Of a stretch of DNA of 64,000 bases, positions 45,168-56,380 are shown in pieces. The first letter of the stretch is position 1. Each line of letters opens with the position of its first letter. The notes beneath the pieces were generated by a model, which worked only from the letters and a program-made list of their open reading frames with translations, did no database searches and was not told the DNA's origin. Source of the DNA: Delphinapterus leucas (lineage: Eukaryota; Chordata; Mammalia; Artiodactyla; Monodontidae); NCBI RefSeq assembly GCF_002288925.2, contig NW_022098024.1:3464962-3528961 (forward strand), given 5' to 3'. Made by a program: the position numbers and the translations under genes.

Positions 45168-46920
45168 GAGTTGCATTTAGAGTGCTGTAAAATTCATGTT
45201 TTAATCTCCAAGATAAAAACTAAGAAAACTATTATCTAAGAAGTTAATAAGAAAGATTAAATGATAAAAACAATAGATCAGTTTTTTAATGGCCAAATGT
45301 TTAAACAAAACTTTTTAATTGGTCTAATAGAAAACAAACAGAAGGGTGTTGATATAAACACACCATATCAGTAGTTACAATAGATGCAAGTGAACCACAT
45401 ACTACAAGTAAAAGAATAAAATTCTCAGCCTGTAAAAATGCAAAACCCAAATATATATGCTTCTTATAAAAGGTATACTAAATATAAAAAAACATAAATT
45501 GTAAAAGAATGGAAACTGATATGAAGTACAATGGCACTCCCAGAAAAATTGGCATTTCTATACTAATTTCATCCAAAATTGAGTTTAAGGCAAGAGCATT
45601 GTTAAAGTCAAAGATGATATTTAGAACCACAAAAGAGCCATTTCATTCTGTATAACACTTTTAAATATGTGTGCACCCAATAATACAGAGTAAAAATAGA
45701 GATAAAAATATGAAAAATAAATTAAAGAAAAATAAATTCACTATCATAATGAAATAATTGCAGGCATCTCTCCTAAAAAAGGAAAGAACAACCTCACCAT
45801 AACCTGAACTGAAAACTGGAGCCACAAAGTTAACATGATTGATCTAAATGAAATATATTGAATTCTGAAACCAGAAATATAACCATTCTTTTCTAGTCCA
45901 AATAAAAAATGTACCAAAATTAACAATATGCTAGCTCATAAAGCAAACTTCAAAAGTTTCAAAAGACTGAAATTATTCAGAGAAACTCTGACCACTGTGA
46001 AATTAAGCTAAAAATCAGTTCAATTTTACAACTAGAAAAATCCCCGTATATTTTGAAATTAAGCAAAACACTTTTAAATAAGCTACAGGTGACAAAAAGC
46101 ACAAAGGAAGCATGGAAAATGGGAAATATAGTTAACTAAGTAATGAAGGTATGACATAAAGAAACTTGACGGATGACCATAACATAGTAATTAGATAAAA
46201 ATGTGTAGCTTACAATGGATAGGTAATAAAAGAAAAAGACCTGATTATCAATTATCTAGGTATCCACCAAAAGAAGTTAGAAAAAGAAGATCAAGTTAAA
46301 TTCTCAACAAAATTAATAACGTGCAGAAATTACTGAAATGTAATAATGGATAAGAAATAAAGTGAGTAAAGCCAAAAGTTGGTTCTGTGTAATATTAATT
46401 GAAGTTACAAACCTATCGTAAGAAAGATAAAGAGAAAAATGTTAGAAAACCTCAACTGTCAATAGAAAGAATGAAAAATGGATATTGCCACCAGTGATAC
46501 AGACATTTAAAAATAGAGGATATTCACAAGTATTTGACAATTAAACAAAATGGACAACTTTTTAGAAAAACAATACCAAAACTAATGCATTAAAAAAATA
46601 GAAAATCTGAGCATTACTAAATCTAGTTTAAATAATTAAATCCACTAGTTAAAACATTCACACAGAGGAAATTCCAGGGTTTTGCCAGGAAATTCAGCCA
46701 AACATCTATGAAAGTAATAATTATGTTTTACACTAGCTCTCCAGGAAAATAGAAAGAGAGCAGATTTAAGTGTGAAGGTAAAACAAAGAAGCTTTTAGAA
46801 GAAATTCTAAGAGAATATCTTTATGACATTTGGTTAGGGTAAGCAGGAATGTCAAAAACAGTACACACAGAACTGGTAAAATAGGATGCCTTAAAAATTA
46901 TGAGATTGCTTATTCATTTT
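45168..46920 (+). pseudogene. Old LINE-1 ORF2 relic, right part
   Basis: Sense L1 ORF2 order is visible but decayed: AAACAAACAGAAGGGTGTTG, TGTGCACCCAATAATACAG, ATCCCCGTATATTTTGAAAT, AAGCCAAAAGTTGGTTCTGT, TTCCAGGGTTTTGCCAGGAA. A large internal deletion follows, because just after the segment at 46680-46740 the sequence jumps to one from the ORF2 C-terminal third (GAGAATATCTTTATGACATT, 46810-46829). No reading frame survives; it cannot make functional reverse transcriptase. Confidence 0.8.
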
Positions 46921-46929
46921 TACAAAATA

Positions 46930-47170
46930 CAATCCAATTATCTAATTTTTGATAGTTGGCATGAACAAAATGCTGTGGAAGTATTGGGAAAGAATTGATA
47001 AATTCCACCTGGGATTATTTGAGACCCAGGGACCACAGAGAACAGTTCACATTTGAATGAGACTTTAAAGATGAGCAAATATTCAGAGGATGGGAAATAA
47101 GAGAAGGGATATTCCAGGAGGATAGAATAACATGAGCAAAGGCACAGAGAGTGAAAATGCATTCACATTT
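46930..47170 (-). mobile_element. LINE L2 fragment
   Basis: GAAGGGATATTCCAGGAGGA, then CATGAGCAAAGGCACAGAG, matches the antisense of the L2 segment around GCCTTTGC...CTGTTCCCTCTGCCTGGAA. Confidence 0.5.
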
Positions 47171-47298
47171 AGAGAACATATTTAACAAATAGATTAAATT
47201 GGTTAAGTGTAAAATAGACTGGGTGTATGTCTTCCAACCAGGTTTTCATGAAACACATTGAATCATATTATTTTTCTGTGTTGTTATAGATCCAAACA

Positions 47299-47318
47299 AG
47301 TTAAAGTAAACTTTAACT
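47299..47318. repeat. 20-bp palindrome at L1 5' edge
   Basis: AGTTAAAGT and ACTTTAACT form a perfect 9-bp inverted repeat with a 2-nt centre, about 10 bp before recognisable L1 sequence starts. Confidence 0.85.
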
Positions 47319-47327
47319 TCAATAAGC

Positions 47328-47600
47328 TGAAACGAAGTGAGAGAGTGGTATTGACATACATACATTACCAAATGTAAAATAGCTAGCTACTGGGAAGCAG
47401 CCACATAGAACAGGGAGATCAGCTCGGTGCTTTGTGACCACCTAGAAGAGTGGAATAGGGAGGATGGGAGGCAGACGCAAGAAGGAGGAGATATGGGGAT
47501 ATATGTATATGTGTAGCTGATTCACTTTGTTATAAAGCAGAAACTAACACACCATTGTAAAGCAACTACACTCTGGTAAAGATGTTAAAAAAAAAAGTCA
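47328..47600 (+). mobile_element. LINE-1 3' end, recent cetartiodactyl type
   Basis: Very well preserved 3' UTR: CGAAGTGAGAGAGTGGTATT, GGGAAGCAGCCACATAGAAC, AGGGAGATCAGCTCGGTGCT, GGAGATATGGGGATATATGT, AACACACCATTGTAAAGCAA, then TAAAGATGTTAAAAAAAAAA. It is severely 5'-truncated (about 270 bp). A tentative imperfect duplication, AAGTTAAAGTAAAC (47298-47311) against AAGTCAAAGGAAAC, can be drawn. Low divergence makes it one of the younger L1 insertions here. Confidence 0.92.
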
Positions 47601-47639
47601 AAGGAAACAAAAAAAAAAGAAAAAAAAATTAAGTAATGC

Positions 47640-47870
47640 AGTATTTCCCTCAGAACTATTTCTAATGCAGATTGAATTATTTTATGTAGATTAAATGATA
47701 GAAAAGAGCTGCCTTCATCCTAGTCATCAATACTCATTACCAAAAGAAAGCAGTAGACAATTAAAGTAAAAGAACTAAGTGTTGGCCTTTTAAGATGTTC
47801 TGAGCAATCCAGAGAGAGCATCTAATTCACACCCTTTCATAAGATTTTTTATAGTAAAATTCCACTTGGT
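47640..47870. other. Unassigned stretch
   Basis: No recognisable element. Confidence 0.35.
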
Positions 47871-47874
47871 TCTG

Positions 47875-48002
47875 TCTATGTTATAAACATCTCATCTTCT
47901 TTCTTCCTTTTAAATCCTATCTATGTTATAAATATCTCATCTTTTTTCTTCCTTTTAAATCCTATGTTATAAACATCTCATTTTTTTCTTCCTTTTAAAT
48001 CC
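47875..48002 (+). repeat. Minisatellite, about 45 bp x 3
   Basis: Three head-to-tail copies start at 47875, 47920 and about 47963. Each contains ATGTTATAAACATCTCAT (or ATAAATATCTC) followed by a TTTCTTCCTTTTAAATCC block; the third is 2-5 bp shorter. They differ by only a few substitutions, so the expansion is fairly recent. The unit is not one I know. Confidence 0.92.
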
Positions 48003-48009
48003 ATAAATG

Positions 48010-49920
48010 AGTTATAAGAACTGATTCATTATAAAAATTATATACTCACTATTTGTTCTCAATAGGTGTGTATTTGTGAGTCTCCTGTTTTTCTATTTTC
48101 TTAATTATAAACTCTTTAGAAATAGAAAAATAAATAAATAAAATACATAAGAGAAAACACTGTATCAAAACTATTTTTAGACGATCGGGGACATTTTAAT
48201 AATGACTGGATGTTAGGCAGTATTTTTAAAAGTTGTAATTTTTAAAATGTGATCATTTCACAGGTATATTAGCAGATGCCTTTATTTTATTTTTCACAAA
48301 ACTATTTAAAAATATTCCCTGAAGTATTTATGGGTGAAATGACATGATGTCTGGGATTTGCCTTAGAATTCTCCTATAAAAAAAATAAAAGGGAGAGAAA
48401 GCAGTAATGATGAAATATTTTGCTACAGATTTGATGGTTAAAATCATATGGGGGTTGCTGTATTTTCATTTTGGCATATATTTGAAATTTTTAATTACGA
48501 CATATTAAACGTAATACCTATCATGAAAAAAATGAATAAGGAAAATAAATATTTTACTAAATATTCTAAGCATTCTATTGCTGCATGAGTAATTGTTATT
48601 TAGAGTATTCTTAATAATACATTTTATGTTTATGACTAGTTATTATAAAATATTATAAAAATCAACTGAACCTCCTAGAGTTTATTTCTTAGAAAATAGA
48701 ATAATCTTTATGATGTGATATTTTTTAATGAAATATGGCTGCTTCTTTTGAGACAGATCAAGGCATGTATATATTTTTTAAATTTTGTGTTCCCAGTAAA
48801 CAGTAGAAATATCATACTCTTTTCTAATTTACATTCATTGAGTTCCTTCAGTTTATTAGCACAGTTGCATATATGCAAAGAAATATTTCCTCACTCCTGG
48901 GAAAATAAAATCCAAATTTAAAATACACCGTATAAGAATACAGTAAGAATGTTCAATCTTCAAAAGTCTCATATATATATGTATATATATATGTATAAGC
49001 TATATATATATAGTTTCTTTGAATCCTTCAAAGATCGAATTGCCTTTGAAAACAATCACCCTGGGTAAAAAGTATAAATTTCAGTCAGATTTTAAAAATG
49101 GAGGGTGGTCTTTAGTAATTCATAGAACTTTAAGAAAAAAAAAAAAGACGTTGAAGTGTTATTTAATATATTCTCAATAACTCTAAAAATCAATGTTTAA
49201 AGTAACTTCTATTAAATTTTATTCATTTTTTTCTGAAAATACAGTCCAGTGATGTTGAACTATGTTGGTCCAGCCTCACTTCAATTACATCTCCACAGCG
49301 AACATTGAGGGTATTTGAATTATCTCAATCATTCAGAGTGCTATTACAACATGCAAACTTATGTCCAAAATGCAATATTGTAGTATGTAGAAACACAGCT
49401 GGTTTAGAGAATTGGTCCAGAGTTTCTTACCACATTTGGATCTAATAAACTATATAGAACAAATCTAAAGAGGTGTGATAATTTTCTCCCTCATGGAGTT
49501 GAAACCAAGGAGGAATTGAGTAAGAATGGGAACAATACCTGAACTCTTCATTTAATATCTCCAAAGCCAAGCCAAAATATCACGGGGATTCTTGGCTAGC
49601 TTAGAGGTATTTAGGTTGCTTTAGCATACAGTTGAAGATAGACTCTATGTAACAACTTGTTAAGATATATTTGATTTGGTCTAAGGTTAACTTTTATCAC
49701 AGTAACTAAGTGCAAGGTTCAAATTCAGGACTACTTGTATGTCTGCCATCATGTAGCTCAGCACAATGAAGTCTAAAATGCACTTCCCAACTGCCATTTC
49801 TTAAACAACCTGCCTATGAACATATTAAAAATTGTACAGCATTTGCATACCTTAGCACAGTATCTTGTAGGCAAAGACATCTGGGAAAAGAACAAGAACC
49901 AGGGGTCAGCTTCTCACCTT
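48010..49920. other. Unassigned stretch
   Basis: AT-rich with an (AT)n tract at 48970-49013. No exon or dispersed repeat can be named. Confidence 0.4.
48970..49013 (+). repeat. Interrupted (AT)n microsatellite
   Basis: Three AT runs are separated by GT and GTATAAGC interruptions. Confidence 0.9.
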
Positions 49921-49923
49921 CTT

Positions 49924-49998
49924 CCTGCTGAGCCCATCCAAGCACAAAGCTTCCTTTTGAAGACAGTGGGGGCTTTGTGCTTGGATCTGCTCTGCAGG
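49924..49998. repeat. Hairpin: 15-bp perfect inverted repeat
   Basis: ATCCAAGCACAAAGC (49936-49950) and GCTTTGTGCTTGGAT (49972-49986) pair perfectly around a 21-nt loop. Outside them two symmetrical 7-nt internal loops are followed by CCTGC (49924-49928) pairing with GCAGG (49994-49998). The whole is about 75 nt, the size of a small-RNA precursor or a short palindromic MITE, but I recognise no family. Both strands could fold. No function can be assigned from sequence. Confidence 0.8.
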
Positions 49999-49999
49999 G

Positions 50000-50530
50000 A
50001 AAGAGCCAGAGAACTGAAGTCAATAGATGCTGTGTGTGTTTGTGATTGCAGAATGCCCTCTCTAACTGGTGTCACATTTAAATGGAATCTGCAAGCCCCT
50101 TGTTCTTTCAGGTGATTCTCAAAATTATCCTGTATTCATTCTCTGTGGCTTACCCACCTTTTCTCCCCTTTGATGAAAACTCTGCAGCTCAGGACTAAAA
50201 TACTGAAAGCTAGAAACAGGTGACTGAAAGCAGAAGTTGATACAAAGGGGTTCACCATGCCTGTAACAAGATTTGAATTTGTCACAGAGTGTAGTGTTAC
50301 TGTTTTTGTTATTGCTACTGTTATTATTATTGTTATTTTTATTATCTTTTATGGGATGAAAATTTACCTTGCATCTCAATTAACCAACAAATATTCCAGA
50401 AGGGACTGTTATGAATTAACATTTTTACTTTCATTTTGGGAACCTTTACCTGGGTTTAAATTTCTGTCCCCAAGTCAGGCTTTCAAGCCAGAGCTATAGA
50501 TAAAAATGACTAAACCTAAAGATATTCTTC
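50000..50530. other. Unassigned stretch with TTA-rich tract
   Basis: A TTA/TTG-rich low-complexity tract at about 50305-50345 produces an Asn-rich minus-strand frame that is not a gene. Confidence 0.4.
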
Positions 50531-50534
50531 TCTT

Positions 50535-50725
50535 ATAATAGTTGCTAGAAAATATGTAATGCTTATTAAGTGCCAAGTACTTTGTTAGGACTTTACATTT
50601 ATTATTGAGGACATATGAATCAACTGAGGCACAGAGAAATCAACTGAAGCACAGAGAAATCAAGGCACTTTCCAAAAGTCATATAATGTATAACTGGTAG
50701 ATTCACACCCAAGATTGATTTTCAT
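50535..50725 (-). mobile_element. MIR SINE with internal duplication
   Basis: Antisense MIR: GCTTATTAAGTGCCAAGTAC, ACTTTACATTTATTATTGAG, CAACTGAGGCACAGAGAAAT, AAAAGTCATATAATGTATAA and ATTCACACCCAAG. The block CAACTGAGGCACAGAGAAAT is tandemly duplicated (50621-50640 and 50641-50660, one mismatch). A possible end piece (TTCTTAATCACCACACC) lies beyond an interruption at 50787-50803. Confidence 0.8.
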
Positions 50726-50809
50726 TTTTCTTTTCTTTTTATTTCCAAGTTGGGTTTTATTTTTATTCTGTAAGGGACTCACTTTCTTAATCACCACACC
50801 TTACAGTTA

Positions 50810-51580
50810 ATATAGATAACATGGCATTTGCACAGTTCTTAGATTTAGATTAATTTAATGAAATTACTAATGTAATGCATTTGTTTTATATAAGAAATAA
50901 AATCATAAGTAGAGAATCATTCAGGATGCCTCAGTAACTCATTTTCAGGCATACATTCATTCATGCCCCAAATTCACTTCAACTACTGTGTCCCAAGCCT
51001 GGTGTTAGTCACTGAAGGCATTTATCCTTACCTCCCAGAAAGTCAGGCTATTTAGTAATTTTCTCCAAACACCAAATAATTTTGTATTATTTCTAAATTA
51101 CCTATAATTGGCTGGTTTGACTAAATAAAAACAATAGGCTAACATGAGGTACCTATTGCAATCTATCATTTCCTTTCAGAATATAAAGTGTTTCTCAGTG
51201 GTCCAAGTGGGATAATGCTGCCAGATAGTTCCTATAGCAAAATACAGCGTTCAGTACAGGTATAGCTGCTGAAAGAAATGAGGAGCTTGGATGAAGGGCA
51301 CTGGCAGCAAATAGCAGCACAGGACAAACCTGGGGGTCAGGGAGAACAGGCTTTGAGCTATGCATAAGGCAGTGGAGAATATTGATACATCGGAGATGAA
51401 ACAAGAGCAGGTTATAAGAGAAGAGACATGTTCAGAAATTTTGATTCAAGAATATGATCAATCAGTCATCAGTAACTTTAAATATTAGCGAAGGAGTTCT
51501 CAAACCAAAACCACAAATCATCTAGTCACACTATTCCACACTTCCAAGGCAGGAAACTTCTACATAGGTTAAACAGGAAG
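50810..51580. other. Unassigned stretch
   Basis: No exon or named repeat. A short minus-strand frame (51195-51404) has no recognised similarity. Confidence 0.35.
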
Positions 51581-51584
51581 CTTC

Positions 51585-51690
51585 TAGACGAGTCAGAAGT
51601 TGGTTTGAATTCTGGCTCTATAACTTAACTGTAGCATGGAATCTATTTAACTAACTAACCTCCTTGAGCTTCAGTTTTGTCATTTAAAAA
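51585..51690 (+). mobile_element. MIR SINE fragment
   Basis: GTTGGTTTGAATTCTGGCTC, TCTATTTAACTAACTAACCT, GAGCTTCAGTTTTGTCATTT follow the sense MIR order. It ends where L1 sequence begins. Confidence 0.75.
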
Positions 51691-51692
51691 AC

Positions 51693-52889
51693 GTATACAC
51701 CAAGACCAACTGAAATTTATTCCTAAAATGCAAGGATTGTTCAACATGTGAAAATCAAATTAATGTAATGCATAACATTAACAGAATAAAGGGGGAAAAT
51801 ATGGTCATCTCAATTTATACAGAAAAAAGCATTTGACAAAATTCGATACCATTTCATGATTAAAAAAAAAAAAAACTCCCAACACACTAGGAATAGAAAT
51901 CACTAATCTCAATGTAATTAAGACCATAGATGAAAAGTCCAAAGGTACTATCATACTCAATGGTGAAAAATGAAAGCTTTCCCTCTAATATCAGGAACAA
52001 GTCAAGGGTATCCTCTCTCACCACTTTTATTCAACATAGTACTGGAAATCCTAGCCATAGCCATTGGGCAATAAAAAGAAATAAATACACCCAAATTGGA
52101 AAGGAAGAAGTAAAACTAATTCTGTTTCCAGATGACATGATCTTATATCTAGAAAACACTAAAGATTCCACAAAAATTTTGTTAGAATTAATAAACAAAT
52201 TCCACACATTTGCAAGATACAAATCAACACACACAAATCAGTTGAATTTTCATGTACTAGAAATGAACTATCTGAAAATCAACTTAAGAAAACTGTTCCA
52301 TTTATAATAGAATCAAAAATAATAAAATACTTAGGAATAACTTAACCAAGGAGGCAAAACACTTGTACACTGAAAATCACAAAACACTGCTGAAAATAAT
52401 TTAAGAAGACACAAATAAATGGAAAGACATCCCATGTTCATAGACTGGAAGATTTAATATAATTAAAATGTCCATATCACCCCAAGCAACATACAGATTC
52501 AGTGAAATCCCTACCAAAATCTCAATGGCATTTTTGTCAGGAATAGAAAAATAATTCTAAAATTGTTGTGGAATTTCAAAGGACCTCAAATAGCCAAAAC
52601 AACCTCAAGAAAGAAAAACAAAGATGCAGACTTTACACTTTTTGATTTCAAAATATATTACAAAGCTATAGTAATCAGAACAGTATGGTACTAAAATAAA
52701 GCTAGACATCTTGACCAGTGAAACAGGATACAAATTGCAGAAATTAACCATCATGTAAATTTCAAATGTTCTTCATCATGGGTACCAAGGCTAACAAATG
52801 GGGAAAGGGTAGTCTTTTCAATAAATGATGCTGCGGAAACTGGATATCTATATGCAAACAAATTAAGTTTGACCCTTATTTTACACTAC

Positions 52890-52926
<37 letters not shown>

Positions 52927-54130
52927 CACACATGTATATATACATATACATGTATATATATATATACACACATATACATAAATTAACTCAAAATGGATCA
53001 AAGTCCTAAACATAAGACCAGAAATTATGAACTCCTTTTTAAATTACAAACATAGGGATATAGTTTTATGACATGGGATTTGGCACCAAAACAACAGGCA
53101 ATAAAAGGAAGAATAGACAAATGGGATTACATTAACTTAAAAATATCTGTGTAACAACAGAGTGAAAAGAATGGAAGAAAAGATTTGCAAGCTATATATC
53201 TAATATATCTAATAAGGGGTTAATATCCAGAGTGTATAAAGAACTCCTATGCCTTGACACCAAAAACAAATAATCCAGTTTTTAAAATGGGCAAGGTGTT
53301 GAATAGACACATCTCCAGAGAAAATACAAAAATGGCCAACAAGCATATAAAAGATGTTCAAATTCAGTAGTCATCAGGGGAACGCAAATCAAAACCAGAA
53401 TAGGATATCACCTCTCACCCCATTGGATGGCCCCTTTCAGAAAAAAAAAAAAAGAAGAAAGGAAAGAGAAGAGGAAAGAACAAGTGTTGATGAGGATATG
53501 GAGAAATCAGCCCTTGCACACTGTTGGTGGGAATGTATTATAAAATGAATAGTGTACTCCAATGGAAAACATTATGTAGGTTCCTCAAAAACTAAAAAAG
53601 AGAATTACCATATGATCCAGTGATTTCATTTCTCAGTATATATCCAAATGAATTGAAAGCAGGAACTCATAGTGATTTTTTCACAACCATGTTCATTGCA
53701 GCATTATTTATAATAGCCAAGAAGTAGAAGCAACCTAGATATCCATCAATGGATGATTGGAAAAAGAAGATGTAGTATACACATACAGTGTTATATTCAG
53801 CCTTAATAGAGAAGGAAATTCTGCCATTTGCAACAGCATGGATGAACATGGAGAAAATTGTGCTAAGTGAAATGTAGCAGGCACAAAGGGACCTAAAAAA
53901 GGTGTCTAAAGTAGGCAAATTCTTAGAAACAGAGTAGAATGGTGGTTGCTGGGGGCTGGAGTAAAGGGGAAGAGGGGAGCTGTTCAATGGGTGTAGAATT
54001 TCAGTTTTGCAAGATGAAATAGTTCTAGAAATCTGTTGTAAAGTAAGGTCCATATAGTTAACACTACTGTACTATACATGTAAAAATGGTTATGATGGTA
54101 AATTTATGTCTTTTACCACAGTAATAAATG
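51693..54130 (+). pseudogene. LINE-1, 3' half (ORF2 relic and 3' UTR)
   Basis: Runs from the middle of ORF2 (AAATGCAAGGATTGTTCAAC) to the 3' end (CTTTTACCACAGTAATAAAT). At 51930-52307 a 125-codon frame keeps part of the reverse transcriptase palm. The catalytic motif usually FADD reads FPDD (52125-52136), so both aspartates remain but Ala is replaced by Pro. Near 53517-53540 the C-terminal HCWWEC motif is readable. Frameshifts, stops, an AT microsatellite (52886-52980) and a purine-rich expansion (53439-53480) show that it is dead. The 3' UTR carries TGGTGGTTGCTGGGGGCTGG and TTCAGTTTTGCAAGATGAAA. It is 5'-truncated inside or next to a MIR. Confidence 0.92.
52886..52980 (+). repeat. (TA)n/(CATA)n microsatellite inside L1 ORF2
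   Basis: About 95 bp of TA units is mixed with ACAC, CATG and CATA variants, breaking the L1 ORF2 frame between CTTATTTTACAC and AATTAACTCAAAATGGATCA. It probably grew from a short AT/CA stretch in the element. Confidence 0.93.
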
Positions 54131-54284
54131 TGGCCTTAGCACTGAAATATTGAGAAGTTCTTAAACATTGAAACATAGTATATAAATTATGCATTTACAT
54201 TATTCATAGGAATTATAATTTATGTTATTGATATTCATTTGAATGGATATTAAATACCTTTTATTTCTACTTATACACTCACAC

Positions 54285-54405
54285 AATGTTCATCGAGCAC
54301 TTGCCGTCACCAGGCAAATGAATTAGATGGTGGGTACATAATAAGAAACACAATGGACATGCTTCCTGCCCTCATGGAGCTTACATTCTAGCTTAATATA
54401 TGTTG
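54285..54405 (-). mobile_element. LINE L2 3' end
   Basis: TGTTCATCGAGCACTTGCCG, ACACAATGGACATGCTTCC and TGCCCTCATGGAGCTTACAT followed by TCTAG are the antisense L2 3' UTR. Confidence 0.8.
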
Positions 54406-54499
54406 AATTAATAAAAGTTTGGTTTTTTTTTAAACACAGCTACCTGTATACACATGTATTTGTCATTGTTATTTTTTTAAAAAATTAGATAGGAAAAGA

Positions 54500-54715
54500 G
54501 AGTCACAGTTGAAAGAGCACAAGTTTTGTGTTATACAGCCCTGGATTCAAGTCCAAGCTTTTGTTTTTATTAGACTTCAGACCTTAGACAAGACATTAAT
54601 CATCTGTAAGACTCAGTTCCTTACCATACCAGGCTAGTGTAAGGAAAAAATGAGATAATGCTATAAATTTCCTAGCACAAAAGTAGGCTTTCACCAAATG
54701 TTAGTTTTCTTTATG
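54500..54715 (+). mobile_element. MIR SINE
   Basis: GAAAGAGCACAAGTTTTGTG, GCCCTGGATTCAAGTCCAAG, an internal T-rich interruption, CCTTAGACAAGACATTAATC, GTAAGGAAAAAATGAGATAA and TTTCCTAGCACAAAAGTAGG keep sense MIR order over nearly full length. Confidence 0.82.
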
Positions 54716-54719
54716 CCTT

Positions 54720-56366
54720 CACCCTGAAAAACAATAGTTTTATTTTTCAAGTACTTGGCCATATTTATATAATAATTTTTCACAAATAGTTCTGCAAACT
54801 ATATATCTGAACCAGTAATATCACATATTTCTCTACCATGTATTTGTGTATTGAATTTCCTTTAGATGTTGAAGGTACATTCATTTGAGACATATATTGG
54901 ACTCAGTCTTGCATCAGATACAGATGAAAATGTCTGCATCCAGAACTTAATATACTTTAATGTTAAATCAAACTTAATCAAAATCTATCAACATTTTAGA
55001 AGGCAATAAGAGCAAAAATATTGTTTGGTTTAGACATCAAAGTGAGTCACTGGAAAACATCAGCGTGGACCAATGATTTTAGTATTTTCTAAATAAAACA
55101 TTCTCAGAAAATGTTAGATTAATGGAAAATGATTTCTAAGGCAACTTGTCATGATTTCACTAACTGACGTGGTCTCTTTTGTGTCATTTTTCAAAACACA
55201 TCACTTTTCTGTGATATCAGAGTGTCACAAAGCTCTGGAGTATTTCAAAATTCCCCTGTATAAAACATGCTATAAAATGCTTGCAGCATTTCACAATGAG
55301 ATTTTTATATCATTAAAAAACCACAACAAAAAGGGAAAACCACAGATTTATCTTAATTAAACTCAAATTTCTGAGCTATAATTTTGTCTGAATAATTACA
55401 GACTGTGGTTAAAGAAGTGAAACCTTCTGCCTGTGCATGATTTTTGCCATAAAATGAAAGCAAAATAGATATTTATAATGGAAGTGCCTGCTCAGCCATA
55501 ACTCTTGCATCGCTGTTCTAAAGCACTAATAAATCATTGGCAGATCTTCATTTACCAGCAATAGATCTGTCTTCTGTGATTATCAACCCTCTATGTTGAA
55601 GTAGGTAATCAAATCATTCAAGCACTTTGAGACTTAATATCTTGTAGAAGAAATGAAAAAGTTCATGTTCATGCATAAACAGAAGACAAATGTCTCTCTC
55701 TAGCCTGTGAAGCAGAAACTCAGGCAGTAGATAACTATTGAAAATGAAGCCTCGAAAGGAAGGGGTTTTGAAGGGTTATCTCCTGGAAGAAATATTTTTG
55801 AAATAATTTCTTGGGTGGTTGTATTCAGTTTGGTCATCCAAGGACAATTATGGATTGCTAGAATTTCAGAGTAAGGAAGAAATTTGTACTAACTAGAGGG
55901 CAATTTTCAATAATGTTTTATTTTCCATAACTTCTAATAAAACTCCCTTTGGTGGTAACATATATAACTGTTTCCCCAGATCAAATTTCAAAGTTGAAAA
56001 GTTCTTAAAGGTAGTGTTCATTTTGACTTGAAAAATAAGCTCAAACCCTTAATTCAATAAAATTATATAACTTAGTAAAGCAAAATATGAATACCAAGAG
56101 GTTAAAAAGTAAAACTTTTTCCTGTAACCCCACTCCTCCTCTAATAAACTTACAAAATGACTTTGTTTTTATATCTATCTGTCTCTGTAAATATATCTAT
56201 CATCTATGTAATCTACATATAGATATAATCAAAGCCTAATTTAAATTATATATTTTCTGTGATTTACAGTTTTTTTTACATATATATATATGTTAACCTA
56301 AGTTTCTATATTAATATAAATAGTTTAACCTCAGCCTTTGTAAAGTCTTATAGTATTTAACAATAT
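54720..56366. other. Unassigned stretch
   Basis: AT-rich. The segment 55380-55620 is of balanced composition without repeat hallmarks and could be unique conserved DNA, but nothing in a single sequence proves it. Short ATCT/ATAG low-complexity patches lie at 56170-56225. Confidence 0.4.
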
Positions 56367-56380
56367 TGGTGTCCCTTATT

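Noticed and set aside
53667..54053. 128-codon minus-strand frame, the longest in the window
   Set aside because: It is the antisense of the L1 3' end (ORF2 C-terminus and 3' UTR), not a gene.
55380..55620. Possible conserved non-coding element
   Set aside because: Only the lack of repeat hallmarks suggests it; conservation cannot be judged from one sequence, so it is not listed as a regulatory feature.
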